A DNA stretch of 64,000 nt from Dehalobacterium sp040766325 (GCA_040766325.1 JAXGQR010000007.1:88259-152258), one strand, 5' to 3'. Counted from the stretch's first letter, positions 1 to 10,499 are shown. Numbers and translations: made by a program. The notes: generated from the sequence alone by a model not told the origin.

Positions 1-1623
1 GTCTTTCCATTTGCCGGAGAAAACGTCCTGGGTCGTACGCGCCAGCTGGGCTAATTTAAACAGCTTATCGATGGATTTATCAATTTCCGGCAGTTTTAAA
101 GCCCCGGATGTATCTGCCAAAACAGCAATCATAATATGGAAAAGTTCATTTTCTACCGGGTCTGTCTGATTATCCCAGTTACCCTCATCAGATTGGGGTA
201 AATAATCATATTCAAAAATATCCAAGCGAGAGGCGAAAGCCTCATTAAATTCATGAGTGCCGCTGTATCCAACAAAATTACTGCTGAGGTTTCCTGTCCC
301 GATAATGGAAAAACCATCGGCAATAACAATGCGATCACCGCCGGGAATATAGGTGGTCTGACCCGGTTGGCTTTGGATCACGTCATTTAAGGAGATTAAA
401 ACAGCATTGGGGATCGTATTGATCTCGTCAATAATGACCGGCTTACCCTCTTTGGCCCCGCGGCAGATTTCTTTTTCGATTTTTTCGATTTCTGTACCGA
501 AAGCCTGATTTTTCAATTTATACAGTTCCAGGATCTTCCGTGCGGCCAATTGTTCTGCTTTCTGGCGTTTTTGCCCCGGCATTTTCTTTAAAGCCGGGGA
601 ATTTTTCTCTTTCCAGACCTGATATTCTCGATTAATATCATCCATAAGCTCCAGAACAGGTTTATTGTTATATTGGGTTAATTTTAAGCTTTTCTCAATA
701 AACAAATCCTGAATCGTGGTGTTTCTGGATCCGGAGATAAACAAGGGAGCAAACTTTTCTACGGCTTCCGGATCTCCGTTTTCAAAAGCTTGGTTATAAA
801 GCTGCACCAGCCGGTGATAGACATTACCGTATTTATTGATTTTTTCTTCCTTAGATTTATTTTGATTGTTTTGCAACCACTTGACAAAAAACTTGTCCGT
901 TTCCTGGACAGCATGTTTATGAATCATATATTCCCGGGCGGTGACAATGGCCAACTCAGTCTTACCGCCCCCCAGATGCCCGTGGATAAAAGTTGCTTGC
1001 CCCTCGTTCATATTGGCGAGCATTCTTTCTTTACATATCTGCACATGGGCGGTCTGCACCAAATTCCCCTTTTGCACTTCTCGGATATGATTTCGATATT
1101 CCAGGGCATGAAGAGCAAAATAGGCATCAGGATTCATATTTTTAAGTTCCCGGCGCTGCTGTTCTATTTCCTGGATCTCCTGCACCAAGCTATTGGTCGG
1201 TTCCCCCCTGAGATTCAAAACTCGGGGATATTTGTGCAAAATCAGTTTGCGCTCTTTATCCAGCATGATTTTGGAAAAAGCCAGTTTATTTTTTAACTTT
1301 TTATCGGCGCGCACCGCCACCAGCATATTTCGTAAAATCATCTTTTTTAGTTTTTCCGCCCTGGGATCATGATCGACTTTTTCTTCCTCTGCCCCCTGAA
1401 TCTTGGTATCCGGGCCGTCTTCTTCCAGGTAGAGAGCACGCAGAAGATCCATGGCTTCACGCTCTGCAGGATTTTTGATTGTGGCGAGATAATTAATGGA
1501 TTTTCTAACTAGTTTTGACTCCAAATTTCTTTTATTGTCAGCCTCAATCTGAGCTTCAACATTTTGCCAGGCTGCCAGTTCATGTGAACCTAAAGCGCTT
1601 TGATAAATCGACTTACTATTCAT
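1..1623 (-). CDS. AAA+ ATPase, MoxR-like, C-terminus cut by window edge
   Basis: An open frame starts at ATG 1621-1623, behind a GGGGGAAAAAG ribosome site, and runs without a stop to position 1 (541 codons). The first 200 residues are charged and helical. A P-loop GHLGGGKT has its lysine at residue 221, and a Walker B segment PVIIDEIN has its acidic pair at residues 399-400. The stretch after Walker B (SLNDVIQSQPG, then GTGNLSS) resembles the sensor-1 area of MoxR/dynein-type ATPases, which remodel or activate partner proteins. The insertion of about 170 residues between Walker A and B is long for a MoxR protein. Partner genes would lie to the left of the window. The ATPase class is confident; the cellular role is unknown. 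Confidence 0.8.
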   Translation of the reverse strand, partial: MNSKSIYQSALGSHELAAWQNVEAQIEADNKRNLESKLVRKSINYLATIKNPAEREAMDLLRALYLEEDGPDTKIQGAEEEKVDHDPRAEKLKKMILRNMLVAVRADKKLKNKLAFSKIMLDKERKLILHKYPRVLNLRGEPTNSLVQEIQEIEQQRRELKNMNPDAYFALHALEYRNHIREVQKGNLVQTAHVQICKERMLANMNEGQATFIHGHLGGGKTELAIVTAREYMIHKHAVQETDKFFVKWLQNNQNKSKEEKINKYGNVYHRLVQLYNQAFENGDPEAVEKFAPLFISGSRNTTIQDLFIEKSLKLTQYNNKPVLELMDDINREYQVWKEKNSPALKKMPGQKRQKAEQLAARKILELYKLKNQAFGTEIEKIEKEICRGAKEGKPVIIDEINTIPNAVLISLNDVIQSQPGQTTYIPGGDRIVIADGFSIIGTGNLSSNFVGYSGTHEFNEAFASRLDIFEYDYLPQSDEGNWDNQTDPVENELFHIMIAVLADTSGALKLPEIDKSIDKLFKLAQLARTTQDVFSGKWKD

Positions 1624-1753
1624 CTTTTTCCCCCATATTTTTTTATCATTAATATTTAGATTTATTATAATGATGTGGACGGACGACCTCAATAAATCTT
1701 TTTACACTTTAAAATATGACACAATAAAAGAGTTCAAATATAACTTCGCTAAA

Positions 1754-1800
1754 AAAGATCAATACCCTGCCTCAAGGGCAAAATATTGATCTTTAAATGT
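1754..1800 (-). terminator. rho-independent terminator after acsA
   Basis: The arms AAAGATCAATA (1754-1764) and TATTGATCTTT (1784-1794) pair perfectly, with an inner CCCT/AGGG stem. On the minus strand the hairpin is followed by a T run, which fits termination of acsA transcription before the ATPase gene. Confidence 0.75.
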
Positions 1801-1869
1801 CTCTTAAAGTTGGTTATGCTATTCTTTTGAGCCAATTTTTCTCGCGCCCATGAGGCTATTATCCCTTGA

Positions 1870-3591
1870 TCAGTCCTCCATGGTGCTCAAATCCCCTGTA
1901 GGCAGCTTTAGCTCCCAGGCCTTCAGTACCCGTCGCATTATTTTCCCGCTTCTCGTCTTGGGCAGTTTATCAATAAATTGGATTTCTCGGGGAGCTGCAT
2001 GAGCAGACAAACTTTTTTTCACGAACAATTTAATCTCTTCTTCTAATTCCTTACTTGCTGTGAAGCCCTCGGCTAAGGCAATAAAAGCTTTGATAATTTC
2101 CCCGCGTAGAGGATCGGGTTTGCCGATCACCCCGGCCTCGGCGACGGCGGGATGCTCTAATAGGGCGCTTTCCACTTCAAAGGGGCCGACTCTTTCTCCA
2201 GCGCTCATAATCACATCATCGATTCTGCCTTGAAACCAAAAATAGCCATCTTCATCCACATAAGAAGAATCTCCTGAAACATACCAATCTCCCGGCATAA
2301 AATAAGATGCAAATTTTCCCGGGTTGTTCCAGATGGTGTGCATCATTGAGGGCCACCCTTTTTTAATGGCTAGATTCCCCATTTGATTGGGGCCCAAGAT
2401 CTTGCCCCGGTCATCGACGATGGCGGCGGTAATCCCGGGAATAGGTTTTCCCATAGAACCGGGTTTAATGTCCATGGATGGGTAGTTACAAATCATTTGC
2501 GTCCCTGTTTCTGTCATAAACCAGGTATCGTGGATCCTTTTGCCAAAGACTTTCATGCCCCATTTTATCACTTCCGGGTTTAAAGGCTCGCCCACACTTA
2601 AGATATGTCTCAGAGAAGATAAGTCGAATTCTTTGACCAGCTCATTGCCCGCATTCATCAACATGCGAAAAGCCGTCGGTGCACTATACCAGACAGTTAT
2701 TTGATATTTTTCTATGGTTTCGTACCATTTTTCCGGATTAAACCGGCCCCCGATAACAATATTAGTCGTCCCTGTCAGCCACGGTCCAAAAATACCGTAG
2801 GTGGTCCCTGTCACCCAGCCCGGATCGGCAGTACACCAGAAAGTATCCGTTTCTTGCAGATCCAAGACCCATTTCGTCGTCTGATAATGCTGGATCATGG
2901 CATTATGTACGTGTAAGACGCCCTTGGGTTTCCCGGTGGAGCCGGAAGTATAATGTAACAGCATCCCGTCCCACCGTTCCATCCACTCCAAATCCAGTTC
3001 TTCGCTCATGCTGTCAATATGCTGGGCGCAGTCAATCAAGGGCCCCTCTTCCTTGGCCTTCTCACCGATAAGGACAATATGCTTTAATTCCGGTAATTGA
3101 CCCAACGGAACCCGATGGGCTAATTCCGGCGTGGTGATTAAAACTTTCGCACCACTGTCCTCCAAACGATCACGCACCGCCCCTTCCATAAAGGCTTCAA
3201 AGAGGGGACCTACAATCGCCCCGATTTTGATGGCTCCTAACAAAGCAAAATACAGTTCCGGCATGCGCGGCATAAAGATAAAGACCCGATCACCTTTTGC
3301 CACCTGGGCGCGGTTTTTTAAAAGATTGCCGTACTTATTGGACAACCTTTTCATCTCCGCAAAAGTGTATCTTTCTTCACGGTTATGATCCCTATAGATT
3401 AAAGCAGTTTTATTCTTATGTTCAGATTCAGCATGACGGTCAATGGCTTCGTAAGCGATATTTATCTTCCCTGTTTGGTCCCAAGAAAAATTCTTCTCGA
3501 CGCCTTGCCAAGTGAAATTTTGGCACGCTTGCTCATAATCCTCCAAATTATAATTGCCCGGCACAACCCTTAGAAGCTCATTATTCATCAT
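1870..3591 (-). CDS. acsA: acetyl-CoA synthetase, AMP-forming
   Basis: This 573-residue protein is the length of the short AcsA of Bacillus. It activates acetate with ATP to acetyl-AMP and then acetyl-CoA in the cytoplasm. The adenylate-forming motif YTSGSTGKPKG lies near residue 215. The C-terminal motif PKTRSGKIMRR carries the lysine that is reversibly acetylated in this family. The gene is divergent from acuABC, as in Bacillus subtilis, where the Acu proteins control AcsA through that lysine. The intergenic region 3592-3722 is very AT-rich and should hold both promoters. Identification is firm. Confidence 0.95.
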   Translation of the reverse strand: MMNNELLRVVPGNYNLEDYEQACQNFTWQGVEKNFSWDQTGKINIAYEAIDRHAESEHKNKTALIYRDHNREERYTFAEMKRLSNKYGNLLKNRAQVAKGDRVFIFMPRMPELYFALLGAIKIGAIVGPLFEAFMEGAVRDRLEDSGAKVLITTPELAHRVPLGQLPELKHIVLIGEKAKEEGPLIDCAQHIDSMSEELDLEWMERWDGMLLHYTSGSTGKPKGVLHVHNAMIQHYQTTKWVLDLQETDTFWCTADPGWVTGTTYGIFGPWLTGTTNIVIGGRFNPEKWYETIEKYQITVWYSAPTAFRMLMNAGNELVKEFDLSSLRHILSVGEPLNPEVIKWGMKVFGKRIHDTWFMTETGTQMICNYPSMDIKPGSMGKPIPGITAAIVDDRGKILGPNQMGNLAIKKGWPSMMHTIWNNPGKFASYFMPGDWYVSGDSSYVDEDGYFWFQGRIDDVIMSAGERVGPFEVESALLEHPAVAEAGVIGKPDPLRGEIIKAFIALAEGFTASKELEEEIKLFVKKSLSAHAAPREIQFIDKLPKTRSGKIMRRVLKAWELKLPTGDLSTMED

Positions 3592-3722
3592 AATTACCCC
3601 TTTACCTTTTTCTAAAATACGATTATTATATTTTAAAAGGTATTTTCATACTATTATATTATATTCTTTTATTTTTATATAATAGAATATTCTGATAACG
3701 AAAAGTTAAATGGGGTTATGAT

Positions 3723-4353
3723 ATGAATCACATCAAAACATATTCTTCCCTTAATCTATGCACCAAGTTGGGAAATTTGGTCATTGAAGGACCTGTGGAC
3801 TATGAAAAATTAAAAAAGTATACTTTTCACTCCGGATTAACAGCTTTTCGCAAACCACAAGAACAATTTGCCGCAATTTTAGAAATCGCTCAATTACCCG
3901 AGGGCAGGATCATTATCGTACGAGATCAGGAGACCATTGTCGGTTATGCCACCTTTTATTTCCTGATCCTTGGAAAGATGGTCCGAAGAAAACATGGATA
4001 ATTTGTTGGAGCTAGGCGCCATCGAGGTTGCTCCGGAATACAGAAATCTCTCCTTAAGCAAAAAAATTCTTGAGGTTGCCATGATGGATGATCATATGAA
4101 TGATTATATTGTCATGACCACAGAGTATTATTGGCATTGGGATTTAAAAGGCACCGGATTAAATGTTTGGCAATATCGGGAACTAATGGAGAAGACCATG
4201 TCGGCAGGAGGGCTGGAATGGTATGCCACAGATGATGAGGAGATTACCTCTCATCCCGCCAACTGTCTCATGGCCCGTATTGGCAGCCGTATTGACTTGG
4301 AAGCGATCAAAAAATTTGATCGCTTGCGCTTTAAATATAAATATCGCTATTAG
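3723..4353 (+). pseudogene. acuA: AcuA-type protein acetyltransferase (GNAT), frameshifted
   Basis: Two overlapping frames together give one AcuA-like protein of about 210 residues. The first (from 3723) covers the N-terminus to VGYATFYF. The second continues as ERWSEENMDNLLELGAIEV from about 3970. The break falls at TTTCCTGATCCTTGG, and restoring the family sequence PDPxERW needs about two bases, so there may be two small errors close together. AcuA acetylates and inactivates AcsA. Its place directly before acuB and acuC and divergent from acsA supports the call. It may be an intact gene read wrongly or a true pseudogene. Confidence 0.8.
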
Positions 4354-4365
4354 GGGGGTAAAAAG

Positions 4366-4995
4366 ATGATCGTTGAGGAAATTATGAAAACAGATTTAAA
4401 AACGGTCTTGGCCGATACCACCATCTATGATGCGGTGCGCATCATGAAAACCCACAATCTGCGGCACCTGCCGGTAGTAGATGAATCCTATCATCTTATC
4501 GGAATTATTTCTGACCGCGATCTCAGAGATGCAGGTGTTGATGTCTTTCATATTGAGGACAAGAATCAACTGCAAAATCCGGTGGCAACCGTCATGAGTA
4601 CCAATTTGATTACAGGTACCCCTCTTGATTTTATTGAAGAAGCAGCCGCATTATTATATGAATTTAAAATTGGCTGTTTGCCTATTGTCCTTAATAAAAA
4701 ACTAGTCGGCATCATTACCGGAACAGATATTTTGAATACTTTCGTGCGCATCACCGGTTCCCACAAGCCAAGCTCCCGCATCGAGTTAAGGATCCCCAAC
4801 CGACCCGGTATTCTCTGCCCGATCACCTATATTTTTCAAAAAAGACGCCTTAATATCATCAGTATTCTCTTATATCCCGCCGAAGATGAAAAACATGATC
4901 GCTTGGTGATCAGGGTTCAGGTCATGAATACCGATGCTGTGGTCAAGGAATTAAAAGAGGAAGGTTTTGATGTCTTATGGCCCCAAACCCTGTAA
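4366..4995 (+). CDS. acuB: AcuB-like protein with CBS pair and ACT domain
   Basis: The 209-residue protein begins with MIVEEIMKTDLKTV, the start of a CBS domain. A second CBS repeat covers about residues 70-130, and an ACT-like domain follows from about 140 (RIELRIPNRPGILCPITYIF). CBS and ACT modules bind nucleotides or small metabolites. In Bacillus, AcuB belongs to the acetoin/acetate utilisation operon, but its exact role is not settled. The start has a GGGGGG ribosome site 8 bases upstream. The gene lies 12 bases after the acuA frame and overlaps acuC by 19 bases, so the three genes form one transcription unit. Confidence 0.9.
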   Translation: MIVEEIMKTDLKTVLADTTIYDAVRIMKTHNLRHLPVVDESYHLIGIISDRDLRDAGVDVFHIEDKNQLQNPVATVMSTNLITGTPLDFIEEAAALLYEFKIGCLPIVLNKKLVGIITGTDILNTFVRITGSHKPSSRIELRIPNRPGILCPITYIFQKRRLNIISILLYPAEDEKHDRLVIRVQVMNTDAVVKELKEEGFDVLWPQTL

Positions 4996-6194
4996 AGAAA
5001 GAGGCCGTTTTTTTGTATTCAAAGGATTGTCTGCTTTATCAATTTAGCCCGCATCATCCCTTTAATCCCCTGCGGACAAAAATAACCCTTGAGCTTTTGC
5101 AATCTATGAACGCCCTTGATGACCGGTGCCTCTTAACGCCCAAGCCCGCCCGGGAAGAAGATCTTCTTTTGTGTCATCGCAAAGATTACGTGGCATTCGT
5201 CAAAACCATGGAAGGTTTGGCCGATAACAATACCAGCACCTCCCTAGACGAAGAATTGATCCAAAATTATGGCATCGGTACTGAAGACATGCCCCTCTTT
5301 AAAAACATGCACCGCGCAGGTCTCATGGTGGTAGGGGCGACCTTAGACGCCATCGATCAGGTCATGCAAGGCAAAGCAAGACACGCCTTAAACCTGATGG
5401 GGGGCTTACATCATGCTCTGGCCGGAAAAGGATCCGGTTTTTGCATTTATAATGATATTGTCATCGGCATTAAACATATTTTGAACCATTACGGTAAAAA
5501 AGTATTATATATAGATACAGATGCCCATCATGGAGATGGGGTGCAATGGGCTTTTTATGACGAACCCAGAGTTTGTACCTTGTCCTTACACGAAACAGGA
5601 AAATATTTATTTCCCGGTACGGGAGCCGTCCACGAACGAGGATCCGGCGCAGGCTATGCCTTTACGGTCAATATCCCCCTGGAGCCCTTCACAGAAGATG
5701 CTTCCTTTATTAAATGCTATCAGGAATCCTTTACCAAGGTCATGGAATATTTTAAGCCGGATATTATTATTTCACAAAATGGCGCCGATGCCCATTACCA
5801 GGATCCCCTCACGCATCTTATGTTAACCATGAAATCTTATCACCTGATACCCAAGATGGCCCATGCATTAGCCCATAAGTACTGCCAGGGAAAATGGGTC
5901 GCCCTGGGAGGAGGCGGTTACAATATTCTTCAAGTGGTACCCCGCGTCTGGGCCCTAATTTGGCTTGAAATGATCCATAATGAAAAAAAGTTGGACCTGA
6001 TACCCCAAGACTGGATCGAAAAGTGGCAAAAATACAGCGCGCACATAATTCCTGATAAGTGGAGCGATCCCGCCAATCCCTATGATCCCATTCCTCGAAA
6101 AGAAGAAATCTCCTATAAGAATGAAATGAACTTAAAAAATGCCTTATATGCCATCTCCACGGAGCTGACCCACAGATTAGACCCAAGCTTTTAG
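4977..6194 (+). CDS. acuC: AcuC-type protein deacetylase (histone deacetylase family)
   Basis: The 405-residue protein has the class I histone-deacetylase fold signature: GGLHHA near residue 143, the metal-binding YIDTDAHHGDGVQ near 178, and GGGGYN near 312. In Bacillus, AcuC deacetylates and reactivates AcsA, countering AcuA. Its start lies inside the end of acuB, consistent with translational coupling. The neighbouring acsA and acuA complete the acetate-activation control circuit. After the stop, 6195-6310 is AT-rich with an imperfect palindrome around 6213-6236 and no gene that I can support. Confidence 0.93.
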   Translation: MAPNPVKKEAVFLYSKDCLLYQFSPHHPFNPLRTKITLELLQSMNALDDRCLLTPKPAREEDLLLCHRKDYVAFVKTMEGLADNNTSTSLDEELIQNYGIGTEDMPLFKNMHRAGLMVVGATLDAIDQVMQGKARHALNLMGGLHHALAGKGSGFCIYNDIVIGIKHILNHYGKKVLYIDTDAHHGDGVQWAFYDEPRVCTLSLHETGKYLFPGTGAVHERGSGAGYAFTVNIPLEPFTEDASFIKCYQESFTKVMEYFKPDIIISQNGADAHYQDPLTHLMLTMKSYHLIPKMAHALAHKYCQGKWVALGGGGYNILQVVPRVWALIWLEMIHNEKKLDLIPQDWIEKWQKYSAHIIPDKWSDPANPYDPIPRKEEISYKNEMNLKNALYAISTELTHRLDPSF

Positions 6195-6326
6195 ATAGTG
6201 CTATTAATCTTTAGATATATGGTATATAATCTAAAATATATTGAAAGCCCTCTCAAGTAACATTGCTTGAAAAATACATATATCTATATATTAGATCTTC
6301 GTTAAAATTTAGGAGAATTGTGCTGT

Positions 6327-7091
6327 ATGGAGTATTCTGTTATTAATCTGCTCTGGGTGGTCATCCCCTCATTATTGGCCGCTTTTATCCATAGTCTTAC
6401 CGGCTTTGGTTTCGGTATTGTGCTGATGATCTTTTTACCCCTCGCCTTTTCCGTAGTGCACTCTGCCGCTTTAGCCCAATGTTTAGCACCAGTTACCACG
6501 ATGATGCTTTTTTTTCGTTATCGCAAATATGTTAACCTAAAACTACTGCTCTTGCCTCTTTTATGTTATTTTCCCGTTTTCTTTGCCGCCTTATCATTGG
6601 TGATTCATATCCAGGCTGATTTTTTGAAACCTGCTTTAGGGATAACTTTTTTAGGTATGGCCGGCTACTTTATTTTTTTCTCAGATAAATTCACCCTGCA
6701 GGCAAATGTGCCTACGGCCCTGATTTGTACCGCCCTTAACGGAATCGTCGATGCTTTTTTTGCCATCGGTGGTCCTTTTATCGTGGTCTATTTTTTGGCT
6801 GTAACCAAGACAAAAGAAGAGTATCTGGGTACCATTCAGGCCTACTTTATGGTCTGTACCCTCTATGGGGTGATCATACGTATCCTCAAGCACCAGATTA
6901 CTCTTTCGATGGTTCCTTTAATCGCCGGCGGCATCATGGCCTTGCTTATCGGTATTTTTCTGGGCGGTATGGTGATGAAAAATATTGATGCTCATTTGAT
7001 GAAAAAAATAGTTTATGGTTTTATCGGCATTGCCGGCATTATCACATTTATGTCAAGTCTGCCCACCTTGTTTGTCATCTTGACACCTTAA
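6327..7091 (+). CDS. TauE/SafE family (DUF81) membrane exporter
   Basis: The 254-residue hydrophobic protein has about eight membrane segments and the family repeat GFGFGIVLMIFLPLAF in its first segment pair. TauE/SafE proteins are thought to export small anions such as sulfite or sulfonates; the substrate here is not visible. I chose the ATG at 6327, 11 bases after AGGAG. A TTG at 6318 in the same frame is too close to that site. The end overlaps, tail to tail, the reconstructed end of the MFS gene on the other strand. Confidence 0.8.
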   Translation: MEYSVINLLWVVIPSLLAAFIHSLTGFGFGIVLMIFLPLAFSVVHSAALAQCLAPVTTMMLFFRYRKYVNLKLLLLPLLCYFPVFFAALSLVIHIQADFLKPALGITFLGMAGYFIFFSDKFTLQANVPTALICTALNGIVDAFFAIGGPFIVVYFLAVTKTKEEYLGTIQAYFMVCTLYGVIIRILKHQITLSMVPLIAGGIMALLIGIFLGGMVMKNIDAHLMKKIVYGFIGIAGIITFMSSLPTLFVILTP

Positions 7092-8286
7092 TCTCAGATT
7101 TCTCTTTTTGCTTACTTTCCTTAAGAAATAATAGGGCGGCAATAACACCCAGGATTCCGGCTATGATTAAGGGTAATGTCCCCGCACCCAATTTCCTCCG
7201 CTACTTTCAATCACTGTTCCTATTATGGCAGGTGTAATAAAGTTGGATACGTTCTGTCCTAAAATTAATATCCCGATAGCGATGCCGATGGTCTCAGGTG
7301 ATGGGGCTGTTTCCGGAGCAACGGTAAAAGCTATGGCGGGAAACATGGCCGCCACCAAACCAAAAATAATCATATAGGGAGTAACCATTCCCGGTGTGGA
7401 TAGGGAAAAGATAAAGCTCATCAGGATTGCCGTACTCACCATACTGATTAACAAAAGGTAGGCGCGATTTCTAAATTTGGTCAGTACAATACCCATCAAA
7501 AGTCCTCCAATAATATTGCCCAGGGTAAAATACTGACACGGAATTGGCGGTGGCACCATCCATATGTAATTTTTCCACCAGAAAAGTAGGTGCAAAGGTA
7601 ATCAAAGAGTTGGTGCCAAAGGCAAAGCTTACGAAGCATATGGCGATCAACCAGGAAGGAAAGGATTTTAACCCCTCCATCATGGAGGACCGCGCTTTCT
7701 TTTCCTCCGCATTTTCCCCGCGCTCTTCTTCCGGTAGCTGTACACCCCAACCAAATAACACCATCATCGCGGCAAATAATGATGCTGCCAGCCACCAAAC
7801 ACCCCGCCAGCCAAAGGTGGGCAAAATCAAATTACTTAAATTAAATACACAAAAAATACCCAGCGGTACCCAAATAGACCAGATGGACATAGGTAAGCCC
7901 AGTTTTCTCGGGGGAAACCAGGCAGCAATTATCGCCGGAGCGATGATCCCGATAAAACCGTACCCGATACCTTCAATTAACCGGCTTAACAATAAAATCG
8001 TGAAGTTCGGCGCCACAGCACCGATGATATTACCAATAAGAGCAAAGGCTAAGGTATACATGCCCAGTTTTTTCGGTCCTGTCTTGATCATAATTGCCCC
8101 GGCCGGTAAGGCCAGGATTATTCCGGCCAAGCCTGACATGGACATAAGCCAGCCACCCAGAGCAATATTTGCATCCATTTCTTCAATAATATCAACCATC
8201 GCCGGAGCCACTTTAAAGTTGCCTATGGAAAATGTTACCCCGGCGCAAAATACAATTAAGGTAACCATCCATGCCTTGTTTTTCAT
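7075..8286 (-). pseudogene. MFS transporter with two frameshifts
   Basis: The N-terminal frame starts at 8286 after GAGGTGGAAT and gives the first seven or so membrane helices of a major facilitator carrier. Near 7535 the protein continues in another frame as FTLGNIIGGLLMG. An extra T in a TTTT run explains this. Near 7183 it shifts again at a G run, continuing as AGTLPLIIAGILG to a stop at 7075-7077. The restored protein is about 400 residues, normal for MFS. Both shifts are in homopolymers, so a sequencing error is as likely as decay. The substrate is unknown. Confidence 0.75.
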
Positions 8287-8332
8287 ATTCCACCTCTTTT
8301 ACATTTTGAGAAAATCATCCTAACGCTGCTGT

Positions 8333-10465
8333 TTACTCAATTTTCAGGATGCGCGCATTAATTGCTACAACTATTGTACTTAGGGACATCAAGACGGCTC
8401 CCAGAGCAGGACTGATGATAATGCCCTGATTGATCAGCACGCCGGCTGCAAGAGGTAAGGCAATCGCGTTATAGCCGGTGGCCCAAATCAAATTTTGAAT
8501 CATTTTGCGGTAAGTAGCCCGGGAAAGTTTTATCAGGTGCACAACATCCAGGGGGTTACTCTTAACCAAAATAATATCTGCCGTTTCGATGGCCACATCG
8601 GTTCCGGCTCCAATGGCAATACCTAAATCGGACTTTGCTAAAGCCGGTGCGTCATTGACCCCGTCTCCGGTCATGGCAACTCGCCCTTTTGTTTGTTGAA
8701 TTTCTCCGATTTTTTCTGCCTTTTCATGGGGCAAAACCTCTGCATAAACCTGGGAAATATTTAATTGTTCTCCCACAAAAGCTGCCACGCGTAGATTGTC
8801 ACCGGTCAGCATATAAGAATCAATATTCATCTCCTTAAGTCTCTGTACGGCTTCTTTTGCATCCTCTTTAATTATATCCGACAAAGCAATCATTCCCAGG
8901 AGCTCTCTTTCTGCTAAAACAAAAATAACCGTTTTCCCTTGCTTGGCTAATTGATCGTAATCATCTTCATTAAAGGGAATTTGCTCCGCTCTTAAATAAG
9001 CTGGGCCGACAATCATCATTTTTTGGCCGTCAATATTTCCCTGTAGACCCAGGCCGGTAATATTTTGATAATGAACAACTTCTTTTCGCTTTAGGTGCCG
9101 TTTTTTCCCTTCCTTGACAATCCCTTGGGCAATGGGGTGTTCCGAGTGATATTCCAAGGCATAAACAATTTCCAAGAGTTCATCTGGGGTAAGGGATTCG
9201 GCACGAATATCAGTAATGCCGAATTCCCCTTCCGTTAAGGTCCCGGTTTTGTCAAAGACAACGGTATTGATCCTGCGGGCATTTTCAAAAGCGACCCGAT
9301 TTCTGATTAACAATCCCTTTTGCGCTCCAATACCGGCAGACACTGCTGTAACCAGGGGGATGGCTAAGCCCAAAGCATGGGGGCAGGAGATAATAATCAC
9401 GGTAACCGCTCTTTCCATGGCATAGCCCATATCACCGCTGAAAGCCAGCCAGGCGAAAAAAGTAATCGTGCCTGCAGAAACAGCGATATAAAATAGCCAT
9501 CCGGCGGCTTTATCCGCTAAGCCCTGGGTTTTTGACTTGGATTTTTGTGCCTCCTGCACCAGTTGAATCACCTGGGACAAAAAAGTTTCCTGCCCCACTT
9601 TATTCACAGAAAATTTTAGGATCCCTTCCCCGTTGATCGAGCCTCCGATCACCTTATCTCCCGGAGCTTTTTCCACGGGAACAGATTCTCCGGTAATCAT
9701 CGACTCGTTTACCGATGAAATACCGTCAAAAACCAGTCCGTCCACCGGGATTTTTTCCCCGGGTTTTACTAAAATCTGATCGCCGCTTTTAAGCTCTGCA
9801 AGAGGAACATCACTTAGCGCGCCATCTTTCCTTATCAAATGCGCTTCTTCGGGCATAAGTTTCACTAATTCTGCCAAGGAGCGGGAAGCGCCCTGGACGG
9901 ATTTCATTTCAATCCAATGACCCAGTAACATAATCACAATCAAAGTAGCTAATTCCCAAAAGAACTCCATACCATTAAAAATGAGGACAGATATGGAACT
10001 ATATAAATAAGCGACAATGATGGCCAAAGAGATTAAGGTCATCATCCCGGGCGTCTTTTCTTTTAATTCCGCAACTGATCCGATCAAAAAGGGCTTGCCG
10101 CCGTACCCAAAAAGAATCGTGGACAGTAAAAACAAAATATAATGATCCCCGGCAAAAGTAAAATCCATACCCAAAAACATTTGAATCATGGGAGACAAAA
10201 AAAGAATAGGCACCATAAACACCAAGGAGACAAAAAATCTGACTTTAAAATCGTCCACCATGGCAGCGTGATCATGATCACTGTGGGATTCATGAGATTC
10301 ATGAGATTCATGAGATTCATGAAGCTCCGGGGAAATATGTTCATGATGGGGCTTTAACACACCCTGATCCTGATCTTTTTGGTGTTGATCAGGGGATTCA
10401 TGTTCCGCTGCTCCTTTGTGCGGCATCTGGGTATGATCATGATGCTCCTGTTTCATTCCTTCCAT
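8333..10465 (-). CDS. copB: CopB-type heavy-metal P-type ATPase with His-rich N-terminus
   Basis: The 710-residue P1B ATPase pumps metal ions across the membrane with ATP. The membrane metal motif is CPH (SCPHALGLAIPL) rather than CPC, which marks the CopB (P1B-3) branch, usually linked to copper. Other motifs are ITGES in the actuator domain, DKTGTLTEGE at the phosphorylated aspartate, SEHP in the nucleotide domain, and GDGVNDAPAL. Residues 1-70 are rich in His, including four HES repeats, and probably bind metal. There is no HMA domain. The ribosome site is GGGAGG. No CsoR or chaperone gene is adjacent; the next gene upstream is the DUF3786 gene. Confidence 0.93.
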   Translation of the reverse strand: MEGMKQEHHDHTQMPHKGAAEHESPDQHQKDQDQGVLKPHHEHISPELHESHESHESHESHSDHDHAAMVDDFKVRFFVSLVFMVPILFLSPMIQMFLGMDFTFAGDHYILFLLSTILFGYGGKPFLIGSVAELKEKTPGMMTLISLAIIVAYLYSSISVLIFNGMEFFWELATLIVIMLLGHWIEMKSVQGASRSLAELVKLMPEEAHLIRKDGALSDVPLAELKSGDQILVKPGEKIPVDGLVFDGISSVNESMITGESVPVEKAPGDKVIGGSINGEGILKFSVNKVGQETFLSQVIQLVQEAQKSKSKTQGLADKAAGWLFYIAVSAGTITFFAWLAFSGDMGYAMERAVTVIIISCPHALGLAIPLVTAVSAGIGAQKGLLIRNRVAFENARRINTVVFDKTGTLTEGEFGITDIRAESLTPDELLEIVYALEYHSEHPIAQGIVKEGKKRHLKRKEVVHYQNITGLGLQGNIDGQKMMIVGPAYLRAEQIPFNEDDYDQLAKQGKTVIFVLAERELLGMIALSDIIKEDAKEAVQRLKEMNIDSYMLTGDNLRVAAFVGEQLNISQVYAEVLPHEKAEKIGEIQQTKGRVAMTGDGVNDAPALAKSDLGIAIGAGTDVAIETADIILVKSNPLDVVHLIKLSRATYRKMIQNLIWATGYNAIALPLAAGVLINQGIIISPALGAVLMSLSTIVVAINARILKIE
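10287..10322. repeat. four tandem 9-bp units coding HES repeats
   Basis: GATTCATGA occurs four times head to tail. Read on the minus strand it encodes the His-Glu-Ser repeats of the CopB N-terminus. The units are identical, so slippage could change copy number, and with it the number of histidines, without breaking the frame. Confidence 0.9.
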
Positions 10466-10499
10466 GTTGCACCTCCCTATTCATTAAATATCGGGTGGG

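Noticed and set aside
790..1296. 168-codon plus-strand frame
   Set aside because: It lies wholly opposite the AAA+ ATPase gene, has no ribosome site and gives a biased, unfamiliar protein.
7544..8323. 259-codon plus-strand frame opposite the MFS gene
   Set aside because: The minus strand encodes clear transporter helices; the plus frame is its shadow.
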